The notes under the pieces: model-generated | Database searches by the model: none | The model's input: only the letters and a program-made list of their open reading frames with translations | Told to the model about the DNA's origin: nothing | From: a bacterium | Lineage (GTDB): Bacteria > Patescibacteriota > Minisyncoccia > Phycocordibacterales > UBA12079 | Assembly (NCBI GenBank): GCA_030641525.1 | Contig: DAOWHH010000003.1 | Coordinates: 1-53,557 of the forward strand | Reading direction: 5' to 3' | Length of the DNA stretch: 53,557 nt | Made by a program: the position numbers and the translations under genes | Shown: positions 25,169 to 32,205 of the stretch, in pieces | Position numbering within the stretch: position 1 is the stretch's first letter | How the letters are laid out: the number at the start of each line of letters is the position of its first letter

Positions 25169-26239
25169 ATGGAAAATAATAATAAAAAAATTAGAGTGGC
25201 TATAAACGGTTTAGGAAGAATTGGTAGAGCGTTTTTTAAGTTAGCCCAAGAGGAAAACCAAATTCAAATTGTAGCAATAAATGATTTGACTGATTTAGAC
25301 AATTTAGTATATTTACTAAAATACGATACTTCTTATGGTTTTTGGGATGCTGATTTAAAAATAAAATCTAAAGATATTTTAGAAATAAATAATCAAGAAA
25401 TTAAATTTTTTAATGAGCCAGATCCTCAATATTTACCGTGGAAGGATTTAGATATAGATATTGTTATTGAAGCGACAGGAATTTTTAATACTTATAAAAA
25501 ATCTAGTGCTCATATAAAAGCTGGTGCTAAAAGAATAATTTTAACTGCTCCGGCTAAAGATGAGGTTTCTGTTGCTGATAAAAATACTGATACAATTCAG
25601 GCTCCTAATTATAGTCAATTAGGAAAAACTGTTTTGATGGGAGTGAATGATGATGAATTAAAAACTTGCCAGATAAGTGCTAATGGCTCTTGTACCACGA
25701 ATGCCGTTAGTCCTATTTTACATATATTAAATCAGAAAATAGGAATTGAAAAAGCTATTCTTAATACTATTCACTCTTATACAGCTTCTCAAAAAATAGT
25801 AGATTCAGCTAATAAAAAAGATTTTAGGAGAGGGAGGGCTGGAGCTCAAAATATAGTACCTACAACAACTGGAGCGGCCATAGCCACTACATTGGCTATA
25901 AAAGAGTTGGTTGGTAAATTTGATGGTATGGCAATGAGAGTTCCTGTGATTTTAGGGTCTTTGATAGATTTAACTTTTATTACAAAAAAGAACACTAATA
26001 AGGAGGAAATAAACAATATTTTAAAGGAGGTTTCTAAAGATAAAGTATGGGAGGGGATTTTTAGTGTGACAGATGAATTATTAGTTTCTTCTGATATTAT
26101 AAATAAACCTTATGCTTCTCTTGTAGATTTATCTTTTACAAAAGTAGTTGACGGTAATTTAGTGAAAGTAATTGCTTGGTATGATAATGAAATGGGATAT
26201 GCCAATACACTCATTAAACATATTTTAAAAACATTATGA
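25169..26239 (+). CDS. gapA: Glyceraldehyde-3-phosphate dehydrogenase, type I
   Basis: GAPDH oxidises glyceraldehyde 3-phosphate to 1,3-bisphosphoglycerate with NAD(P)+. The 356-residue protein has the Rossmann start INGLGRIGRAFFK, the catalytic block NGSCTTNAVSP with Cys175 (usual form NASCTTN, so Ala is Gly here) and HSYTASQK with the catalytic His about 202, then RGRAGAQNIVPTTTGAA and the C-terminal WYDNEMGYANT. It is slightly longer than the typical 330-340 residues. Its stop overlaps the rpiB start (ATGA), so gapA-rpiB-rpe-tktN form one operon linking lower glycolysis to the pentose phosphate pathway. Confidence 0.95.
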   Translation: MENNNKKIRVAINGLGRIGRAFFKLAQEENQIQIVAINDLTDLDNLVYLLKYDTSYGFWDADLKIKSKDILEINNQEIKFFNEPDPQYLPWKDLDIDIVIEATGIFNTYKKSSAHIKAGAKRIILTAPAKDEVSVADKNTDTIQAPNYSQLGKTVLMGVNDDELKTCQISANGSCTTNAVSPILHILNQKIGIEKAILNTIHSYTASQKIVDSANKKDFRRGRAGAQNIVPTTTGAAIATTLAIKELVGKFDGMAMRVPVILGSLIDLTFITKKNTNKEEINNILKEVSKDKVWEGIFSVTDELLVSSDIINKPYASLVDLSFTKVVDGNLVKVIAWYDNEMGYANTLIKHILKTL

Positions 26240-26679
26240 AAATATTAATTACATCAGATCACGCGGGTTTTGAATTAAAAAAAGAAATAATTTCTTATTT
26301 AAAAGAATTAAATTTTGAGGTTGAAGATAAAGGTCCTTTTGAATATCAATCAGAAGATGATTATCCTGATTTTATAAAACCAGTAGCTGATGAGGTTTCA
26401 AAAAACCCAGAGAAATTAAAAGCAATTGTAATTGGAGGTTCTGGGCAAGGGGAGGCTATTGTTGCTAATCGTTTGAAAAATGTTTATGCGGTAATTTATT
26501 ATGCTCATAATTTAGAGATTATAAAATTATCTCGTGAGCATAATAATGCTAATATTTTATCTTTAGGAGCAAGATTTATTTCTTCGGATGATGCTAAAGA
26601 AGCTGTTAAATTATGGCTAGAAACCCCATTTTCTGGAGATGAACGACATCTTCGTAGAATTAATAAAATAGATGTTTAA
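26236..26679 (+). CDS. rpiB: Ribose-5-phosphate isomerase B
   Basis: RpiB interconverts ribose 5-phosphate and ribulose 5-phosphate. The 147-residue protein has ITSDHAGFELKKEI at the N-terminus, the GGSGQGEAIVANR loop, and SREHNNANILSLGARF. The residue at the E. coli catalytic Cys position appears replaced (GGSGQG in place of a TGIG-type loop preceded by Cys), so the general base may differ as in other RpiB subgroups. It could also act on related sugar phosphates. Its ATG overlaps the gapA stop by 4 nt, indicating translational coupling. Confidence 0.9.
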   Translation: MKILITSDHAGFELKKEIISYLKELNFEVEDKGPFEYQSEDDYPDFIKPVADEVSKNPEKLKAIVIGGSGQGEAIVANRLKNVYAVIYYAHNLEIIKLSREHNNANILSLGARFISSDDAKEAVKLWLETPFSGDERHLRRINKIDV

Positions 26680-26681
26680 AT

Positions 26682-26699
26682 CTGTCTGCCGGTAGACAG
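26682..26699. repeat. Palindrome family D (CTGTCTGCCGGTAGACAG)
   Basis: An imperfect 18-nt palindrome in the rpiB-rpe gap. Related but degraded sequences appear near 35007-35025 (before proS) and 51990-52030 (within dnaG). Confidence 0.45.
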
Positions 26700-26712
26700 G
26701 GTGTAAAATGAT

Positions 26713-27438
26713 ATGAAGCAAAGACAAATAGAAATAATTCCAGCAATTCTTCCTAAAAATTTAAAAGAATTAGAAGACAAATTAAATTCTTTAAAAGAAG
26801 TTTATGCTAAGTTGGGTACTGATAAACCAACGGTTCAGGTTGATATTACTTATGGTGGTTTAATTTCTCTTTCAGAAAAATCTTTTGCATTTATTCATGA
26901 AATAATAATTCAAATGAAACCTATTTTGAGTAAATTTAACTTTAATTTTGAAATAGATGTTATTGTTGATTTTGAAGATGAAGAAGATTTTAAAATTTGG
27001 CGTGAATTAGATGTAGGTAGAATAATTTTTCATCATGAATCAAAACTTTCTAACAAATGGTTAAAGGATTTTAATTCAAATATAGAATTAGGTATATCTT
27101 TGAAACCAAAAACTTCTACTGAAGATATTTTTCAGTATTTAGAAAATATTGATGTTATTCAATTTATGGGGATAGATAATGTTGGATATCAAGGACAAAC
27201 TTTTAACCCTGATGTGATAAATAAAATAGAAGAATACAGAAAAGAAAATCCTGATATGATTATATCAGTAGATGGTGGGGTTAATTTAGAAAATGCTCAG
27301 AAATTAATTGATGCTGGTACAAATCGTTTGGTGATTGGCTCGGCGATTTTTGGGAAAAATAACTTTGCTTGTCAGCAAGCAGGTTCAGTTCAAGAAATCT
27401 TGGAAAAAATAAAAGAATTTGAAAATTTATCAAATTAA
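26713..27438 (+). CDS. rpe: Divergent ribulose-phosphate 3-epimerase
   Basis: A TIM-barrel protein of 241 residues in the place expected for Rpe, which interconverts ribulose and xylulose 5-phosphate. Conserved marks are AILPKN (for ILSAN), MGIDNVGYQGQTF (for MTVNPGFGGQ), ISVDGGVN with the catalytic Asp, and RLVIGSAIF. Key changes: the first metal motif HxD reads QVDI, with Gln for His, and the second His (in HLMV) appears as Asp in the IDVIV stretch. Either the metal site is altered or the substrate differs. Operon position between rpiB and tktN supports a pentose-phosphate role. The first ATG upstream (26708) stops at once, so 26713 is the start. Confidence 0.8.
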   Translation: MKQRQIEIIPAILPKNLKELEDKLNSLKEVYAKLGTDKPTVQVDITYGGLISLSEKSFAFIHEIIIQMKPILSKFNFNFEIDVIVDFEDEEDFKIWRELDVGRIIFHHESKLSNKWLKDFNSNIELGISLKPKTSTEDIFQYLENIDVIQFMGIDNVGYQGQTFNPDVINKIEEYRKENPDMIISVDGGVNLENAQKLIDAGTNRLVIGSAIFGKNNFACQQAGSVQEILEKIKEFENLSN

Positions 27439-27444
27439 AAAAAT

Positions 27445-28284
27445 ATGATTAAAGAAGAAAAAGAAAAATTAAAAAAAATAGCAAAAACTATTCGTGAAGA
27501 AATTATTAAAATGATTTCAGAGGCTGGTTCTGGTCATACAGCAGGATCTCTTGATATGGTGGAAATTTTGGTAGCAATATATTTTAATATTTTAAAATAT
27601 GATCCAAAAAATCCCGATTGGAAAGATAGAGATTATCTTATTTACTCTCATGGGCATACTTGCCCAGCTCTTTATGCTGTAATGGCTGAGGTTGGGTTTT
27701 TTCCAAAATCAGAATTAAGAACATTAAGGAAATTAGGGTCCCCTTTACAAGGTCACCCTCATAAAGAATGGTTAAAAGGTTTAGAAACAAGTTCTGGTCC
27801 CCTTGGTGAAGGGCTTTCGCAGGCAATTGGTATGGCTCTGGCTCATCGTATAAATGTAAATTTTCAAAATTCTGATGATAAATATTTTTATTGTTTGATG
27901 TCTGATGGTGAATTTCAGGAAGGACAAACTTGGGAGGCCTTAATGTTGGCTGGTAAAGAAAAATTAAATAAACTTATTGCTATAGTAGATAGAAATAATA
28001 TACAAATTAGTGGAAATACTGAGGATGTTATGCCTTTAGAATCTTTTAAAAATAAATTAGAATCTTTTAATTGGAGTGTTATGGAAATAGATGGTCATAA
28101 TTTTGAAGAAATTATAGGTGCGATTGAAGATGCAAAAAAGGTTTTAGATAAACCAATAATTATTATAGCTAATACTATTGCTGGTAAAGGTTTTAAAGAA
28201 TTTGAGGGTGATTATCGTTGGCATGGTAAAGTTCCCACTCCAGAACAAGCCAAAGAAATACTTAATGATTCAATAGGAAAATAA
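27445..28284 (+). CDS. tktN: Transketolase, N-terminal (TPP-binding) subunit
   Basis: This 279-residue protein is the first half of transketolase, which moves two-carbon units between sugar phosphates. It has SGHTAGSLDMVEILVAIYF, HGHTCPALYAV, SSGPLGEGLSQAIGMALAHR, the thiamine-pyrophosphate motif beginning SDGEFQEGQ and ending VDRNN, and NTIAGKG. Split transketolases (two genes) are common in archaea, Firmicutes and CPR bacteria. The C-terminal pyrimidine-binding subunit normally follows directly; here it does not. The next DNA is a cluster of palindromic repeats and a RAYT gene. The partner must be elsewhere or lost. Confidence 0.9.
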   Translation: MIKEEKEKLKKIAKTIREEIIKMISEAGSGHTAGSLDMVEILVAIYFNILKYDPKNPDWKDRDYLIYSHGHTCPALYAVMAEVGFFPKSELRTLRKLGSPLQGHPHKEWLKGLETSSGPLGEGLSQAIGMALAHRINVNFQNSDDKYFYCLMSDGEFQEGQTWEALMLAGKEKLNKLIAIVDRNNIQISGNTEDVMPLESFKNKLESFNWSVMEIDGHNFEEIIGAIEDAKKVLDKPIIIIANTIAGKGFKEFEGDYRWHGKVPTPEQAKEILNDSIGK

Positions 28285-28285
28285 A

Positions 28286-28372
28286 ACCTCCGGAGGTTGA
28301 ACCTCCGGAGGTAAATATGGAGAGGTTGTTGAGCCTCTCCAGAAAATCTCCGGAGGTTCAACCTCCGGAGGT
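28286..28372. repeat. REPIN-like cluster upstream of the RAYT gene
   Basis: Two 27-bp CCTCCGGAGG elements in opposite orientation (28286-28312 with TGA centre, 28346-28372 with TCA centre) flank a degenerate third hairpin, GGAGAGGTTG/GAGCCTCTCC (28319-28340). The cluster starts 2 nt after the tktN stop and probably terminates that operon. Confidence 0.85.
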
Positions 28373-28434
28373 TTTAAAAAAAATATTAGAGGGACAAGAT
28401 CTCCAGAAGTTTATTAATTAAATAATTTATTTCT

Positions 28435-29103
28435 ATGAAAAAACCCTCTTTTTTAAATAACCATATTTATCATATCTATAATCGTGGAGTAGAGAAAAGG
28501 AATATCTTTTTAGATGATCATGATTATTTTCAATTTATTCATAATCTCTATGAATTCAATGATGTAAATCCTGTTTCTAAATTAAAAAATAGTATCTTTC
28601 AATCTACGGAGGTTGAAAGAGAAAATAATAAAAATGAAAGAGAACCGTTAGTTGAAATATTAGCTTTTGTATTAATGCCGAATCATTATCATTTATTATT
28701 GAGGCAATTAGTGGATGATGGTATATCTAGGTTTTTGCAAAAAATAGGAACAGGGTTTACTATGAGTTTTAATCAGAAATATGATAGGGTAGGTTGTTTA
28801 TTCCAAGGAAGATTTAAAGCTGTTTTAGTTGAAGAAGAAAGTCATCTTTTATATCTTCCTATGTATATACATTTAAATCCTATTAAAATCTCCGGAGGTT
28901 CAACCTCCGGAGATTGGGAGTTTCTGAAAAATTATAGGTGGAGTAGTTTACATGATTATATTGGAAAAAAGAATTTTCCATCAGTAATTTCAAAAGAATT
29001 TTTATTGGATACATTGGGGAGTTCAAAAGAATATCAAGAAGAATTAAAAAGTTGGTTGAAAAAAGATAATAATTTTAAAGATATAATAGATGAAATCAAA
29101 TAA
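28435..29103 (+). CDS. REP-associated tyrosine transposase (RAYT, Y1/HUH family)
   Basis: RAYTs are single-strand endonuclease/ligase proteins that recognise REP palindromes and are thought to mobilise them. The 222-residue protein has the family start HIYNRGVEKRNIF, the HUH motif MPNHYHLLLRQ (His84, His86), FQGRFKAVLVEEE, and YIHLNPIK with the likely catalytic Tyr144. WSS (in NYRWSSLHDYIG) also matches the family. Residues 152-160 (ISGGSTSGD) are encoded by a complete 27-bp REP element inside the gene, in frame. Perfect copies lie 62 nt upstream and 18 nt downstream. Catalytic motifs are intact, so the enzyme may be active. It is a domesticated or selfish driver of the repeat family seen throughout the window. 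Confidence 0.9.
   Translation: MKKPSFLNNHIYHIYNRGVEKRNIFLDDHDYFQFIHNLYEFNDVNPVSKLKNSIFQSTEVERENNKNEREPLVEILAFVLMPNHYHLLLRQLVDDGISRFLQKIGTGFTMSFNQKYDRVGCLFQGRFKAVLVEEESHLLYLPMYIHLNPIKISGGSTSGDWEFLKNYRWSSLHDYIGKKNFPSVISKEFLLDTLGSSKEYQEELKSWLKKDNNFKDIIDEIK
28888..28914. repeat. 27-bp REP element inside the RAYT gene
   Basis: ATCTCCGGAGGT-type palindromes around TCA, exactly 27 nt, read as ISGGSTSGD. This orientation and frame avoids the only stop that the element can encode. Confidence 0.9.
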
Positions 29104-29120
29104 TTTTGATTTTTATAGAT

Positions 29121-29146
29121 ATTCCGGAGGTTGAACCTCCGGAGGT
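29121..29146. repeat. REP element downstream of the RAYT gene
   Basis: One CCTCCGGAGG element with TGA centre, first base pairs slightly degraded (ATTCCGGAGGT). It lies 18 nt after the RAYT stop. Confidence 0.85.
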
Positions 29147-29180
29147 AAATTCAAAAAAGGTTGAATTTCACGGATTTTTT

Positions 29181-29186
29181 TATTAT
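29181..29186 (+). promoter_or_regulatory. mnmA -10 box, predicted leaderless
   Basis: TATTAT ends 9 nt before the mnmA ATG at 29196. No good -35 or Shine-Dalgarno site is visible. Confidence 0.4.
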
Positions 29187-29195
29187 GTTTAATAT

Positions 29196-30278
29196 ATGAA
29201 TAGAAAAAAAGGAAAGAAAAAGGTGTTTGTAGGTATGTCGGGAGGAGTGGATTCTTCTTTAACTGCTGCTTTACTCAAAAAACAAGACTATGATGTAGTT
29301 GGTGTTTTTATAAAGGTTTGGCAACCGGATTTTGTGGAATGTTCATGGATGGAAGATCGTTTAGATGCGATGAGAGTTTGTGCTACTTTAGATATTCCTT
29401 TTTTGGATTTGGATTTGGAGGATATATACAAAAAGGAAGTTTTTGATTATATGATCAATGAATATGAAAAAGGTAGGACACCTAACCCAGATGTGATGTG
29501 TAATAAGAAAATTAAATTTGGTGGATTTTTAAAATTTGCTTTAGAAAAAGGAGCTGATTATATTGCTACTGGTCATTATGTTAGATTACAAAAGGGAAAG
29601 CTTTTAAAGGGTATAGATGGAAACAAAGATCAATCTTATTTTTTATGGACTTTGACTCAAAAACAATTAAAACATTGTGTATTTCCTATAGGTGAATATA
29701 CAAAACCACAAGTAAGAAAATTGGCGAAAAAATTTAATTTAAGTACTGCTCAAAAAAAAGAAAGTCAAGGTTTGTGTTTTGTTGGGAAGGTAGATATGAA
29801 AGAGTTTTTAGAAAGATTTATTCCAAGAAAAAAAGGTAATGTTTTGAATCAAAAAGGAGAAACCATAGGTGAACATGACGGTGTATATTATTATACTTTA
29901 GGACAAAGACACGGATTTGAAATTACAAAAAAGAGGATTGATGATAAAGCTTATTATATAATAAGGAAAGATTTTGAAAAAAATACACTGATTGTTTCAG
30001 ATAATCAATCTCCGGAGGTTGAACCTCCGGAGATTGGGGTTAAGGGTGGGGGAATAGAGTTGAGTAATGTTAATTGGATATCTGGGAAAAGTCCTGATAT
30101 AAATAAAAAATATTTAGCTAGAATAAGGTATAGGCAGTCACTATTATTGTGTAATTTAAAAGAAAAGGAAGGAAAATTAATAATTAATTTTGATAAAACT
30201 CAAAAAACAGCTTCAGAAGGTCAGTCTGTCGTTATTTATGATGGAGATATTTGTTTAGGGGGAGGGGTTATAAATTAG
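29196..30278 (+). CDS. mnmA: tRNA-specific 2-thiouridylase MnmA
   Basis: MnmA thiolates U34 of the Lys, Glu and Gln tRNAs, using ATP to adenylate the uridine and a persulfide sulfur. The 360-residue protein has the PP-loop MSGGVDSS (about residues 14-21), NPDVMCNKKIKF with the first catalytic Cys, ATGHYVRL, QKKESQGLCFVG with the second Cys, and YTLGQRHGF before the C-terminal barrel. Residues 272-280 (SPEVEPPEI) are encoded by a complete 27-bp REP element inserted in frame in the C-terminal region, away from catalytic motifs. The enzyme probably remains functional. Confidence 0.93.
   Translation: MNRKKGKKKVFVGMSGGVDSSLTAALLKKQDYDVVGVFIKVWQPDFVECSWMEDRLDAMRVCATLDIPFLDLDLEDIYKKEVFDYMINEYEKGRTPNPDVMCNKKIKFGGFLKFALEKGADYIATGHYVRLQKGKLLKGIDGNKDQSYFLWTLTQKQLKHCVFPIGEYTKPQVRKLAKKFNLSTAQKKESQGLCFVGKVDMKEFLERFIPRKKGNVLNQKGETIGEHDGVYYYTLGQRHGFEITKKRIDDKAYYIIRKDFEKNTLIVSDNQSPEVEPPEIGVKGGGIELSNVNWISGKSPDINKKYLARIRYRQSLLLCNLKEKEGKLIINFDKTQKTASEGQSVVIYDGDICLGGGVIN
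30008..30034. repeat. 27-bp REP element inside mnmA
   Basis: A complete CCTCCGGAGG double palindrome with TGA centre, read in the open frame as Ser-Pro-Glu-Val-Glu-Pro-Pro-Glu-Ile. Its base composition contrasts sharply with the AT-rich gene around it. Confidence 0.92.
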
Positions 30279-30595
30279 TCAAAAGTTCGTAAAGTTCATA
30301 AGGTTGAAAGTCTAAACTAATAATTCTCAATTTCCAATTCACAATTTTCAACCAATGGATTGATTTTGGGTTTAAAAATTCACTGAAAATTGAAAATTAG
30401 AATTCTTCATTAAGAAAATAAATTATGTTTTGTGATAAGTGTTATTATTATTAAAATCTGGAGAGGTTAAACCCCCTGAAGATTTCTTTTGTAGATTTTA
30501 GAATAAAAAAACTGACTTAAATATTATTATTTAAGTCAGGTTTTAAGATTTTAAAATAAAATATCTGACCTAAATATTAATATTTAAGTCAATTA
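30279..30595. other. Convergent intergenic region with two terminator hairpins
   Basis: No gene is seen. CTGACTTAAATA pairs perfectly with TATTTAAGTCAG (30512-30539) between an A-run and a T-run. A second related hairpin (30566-30591, one mismatch) lies next to the minus-strand gene. A degraded REP-like trace (GGAGAGGTTAAACCCCCTGA) is at about 30461. The two hairpins look like duplicates of one terminator serving mnmA and the convergent gene. Confidence 0.65.
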
Positions 30596-31216
30596 TTAAA
30601 ATTTCACGGTAACAGCAACTCCTCTATAATCAAAACCAATAATAGGATAGATCTCCCATGTTGACATAGGGTATTTTATTTGAATACAATTTAAGATAGT
30701 AGCCGATATGATAATCCCTCCTATTAATTTTGTATTACCACCAGATTTCTCTATACCATAAAAATCGGTATATTCACCGTTAGAATGAATCTCATTATGT
30801 TTCCCGTTTATAGCTACATTAAAAATAGGATAAAAAATTGCCCACATCATAGCTCCAGTGGAAAAAGAACTATTTTTCCATTTATCATCAGACAGTAAAT
30901 AAGTTGCCCAAGAAATGTCAGAAATATACCCTGCCAAACAAATCCTTCTTTTTTTATAATCAGGAATATCCTCAGGTAGAACATATATAAAGTGCATTGG
31001 CATCCCTTTTTTTCCAAATAAAGGGTTATTTCTCCATTCTATATCCACCCCATAAGCTCTGGCTGTTAAATGATGAGCAAATTCATGTGATATACCTACT
31101 GCAATTGCACCAAGCAAACCTGAACTACCATTTTCAACTCCTTCCCAAAATTCAACAGCATGAGCTGAAGAATTAATAAATGAAAAAGCAAGAATTAATA
31201 ATATTATCTTTTTCAT
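30596..31216 (-). CDS. Secreted protein with an HExxH metallopeptidase-like motif, function unknown
   Basis: The 206-residue protein starts at the ATG at 31216, chosen because AGGGGG lies 6 nt upstream and a consensus promoter precedes it; an upstream in-frame ATG (31291) overlaps the -35 box. Residues 1-20 form a classical signal peptide ending SSAHA. Residues ~37-60 include AVGISHEFAHHLTARAYGVDIEW, where HEFAH fits the HExxH zinc motif, and the TARAYGV context recalls M50/M48-like peptidases. Three or four later hydrophobic stretches suggest membrane helices, and the C-terminus GVAVTVKF is strand-like. A third zinc ligand is not obvious. It could be a membrane metallopeptidase or a degenerate relative. 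Confidence 0.65.
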   Translation of the reverse strand: MKKIILLILAFSFINSSAHAVEFWEGVENGSSGLLGAIAVGISHEFAHHLTARAYGVDIEWRNNPLFGKKGMPMHFIYVLPEDIPDYKKRRICLAGYISDISWATYLLSDDKWKNSSFSTGAMMWAIFYPIFNVAINGKHNEIHSNGEYTDFYGIEKSGGNTKLIGGIIISATILNCIQIKYPMSTWEIYPIIGFDYRGVAVTVKF

Positions 31217-31262
31217 ATATCCCCCTAAAGAATATCTGATTTTCAATAAAAACTTTGATAAT

Positions 31263-31291
31263 AATATAGCTATTAAATATATAATTGTCAA
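31263..31291 (-). promoter_or_regulatory. Strong sigma70-type promoter of the secreted HExxH gene
   Basis: On the minus strand TTGACA (31291-31286) and TATATT (31268-31263) are 17 bp apart, upstream of a roughly 40-nt leader with an AGGGGG ribosome-binding site. Confidence 0.75.
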
Positions 31292-31326
31292 GGAATATGA
31301 TAGTCGTTTTATAATTATACTTTTGA

Positions 31327-31332
31327 TATAAT
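31327..31332 (+). promoter_or_regulatory. -10 box of the ATP-cone gene, predicted leaderless
   Basis: TATAAT ends 6 nt before the GTG start at 31339. The -35 is weak. Confidence 0.5.
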
Positions 31333-31338
31333 AAAAGT

Positions 31339-32187
31339 GTGAACGAAAAGAAACAAATATATATTGTAAAAGCTAATGGTGATAAAGAACTTTTTGATGA
31401 GAAAAAACTGGAAGCTTCAATGAAAAGGGCAGGTGCTGATTTTAAAATAATTACCGAAATAATTAGGGTAATTAAAAGTGAATTAAAAGACGGTATGACA
31501 ACTGCTGAGATTTATCGTCAAGCTTTTAGATTACTTAATGTTGGTGCCGCTACTCCTGCAATTAAATATTCTTTGAGAAAGGCTGTTATGGAGTTGGGTC
31601 CTCAGGGTTTTGCTTTTGAAGATTTTGTTGGAGCTATTTTTAAAGCTTTGGGTTTTAAAGTTCGTTTAAGACAAACAATTGGTGGTTTATGTGTTCAACA
31701 TGAAGTTGATATTTTAGCTGAAAATGAGGAAAAATTTTTAATTGGTGAAATAAAGTTTCACAATCGTCAAGGAATTAAATCAGATTTAAAGGTAGTTTTG
31801 TATGTAAAAGAGAGGTTTGATGATATAAGTAAGGGTGAATTCTACGGAAATATAAACAAGAGTTTAAAGATAGAAAAATGGCTTATTACTAATACGAAAT
31901 TTACTACCAATGGTATTCAATATGCTGAGTGTCATCCAGACTTGCATTTAATGAGTTGGAATTATCCGAAAAGAGGTAATTTACAAGAACTAATTACTGA
32001 ATCAGGGTTATATCCTTTAACTACATTAAAAACATTAAGCTCAAAGGATAAACAAATATTTTTAAAAAATAATATTGTATTATGTAGAGATATATTAAAA
32101 GGAGGTGAAAGATTGTTTAATTTATTAGGTATATCTCTTGATAAATTAGAAGGTACAATAAAAGAGATTAATAAATTATTAAATTAA
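31339..32187 (+). CDS. ATP-cone domain fused to a PD-(D/E)XK nuclease-like domain
   Basis: The 282-residue protein starts at GTG 31339. Residues ~5-90 form an ATP-cone: IYIVKANGDKELFDEKKLEASMKRAGAD and a helical segment ending AIKYSLRKAVMELG, as in ribonucleotide reductase regulators. Residues ~95-190 resemble a restriction-endonuclease fold: FEDFVGAIFKALGF, then HEVDILAE and GEIKFHN, which fit the E...D...ExK catalytic pattern. The remaining ~90 residues are helical. ATP-cones sense ATP/dATP, so this could be a nucleotide-gated nuclease. Similar fusions are known among restriction-endonuclease-like proteins of uncertain role. frr follows after 18 nt and is probably co-transcribed. Confidence 0.75.
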   Translation: MNEKKQIYIVKANGDKELFDEKKLEASMKRAGADFKIITEIIRVIKSELKDGMTTAEIYRQAFRLLNVGAATPAIKYSLRKAVMELGPQGFAFEDFVGAIFKALGFKVRLRQTIGGLCVQHEVDILAENEEKFLIGEIKFHNRQGIKSDLKVVLYVKERFDDISKGEFYGNINKSLKIEKWLITNTKFTTNGIQYAECHPDLHLMSWNYPKRGNLQELITESGLYPLTTLKTLSSKDKQIFLKNNIVLCRDILKGGERLFNLLGISLDKLEGTIKEINKLLN

Positions 32188-32205
32188 AAATAGAAAGTAA
32201 AATTT

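Noticed and set aside
31217..31291. Upstream ATG extending the secreted HExxH protein by 25 residues
   Set aside because: It lies on the -35 box of a consensus promoter, and the inner ATG has a ribosome-binding site and a classical signal peptide.
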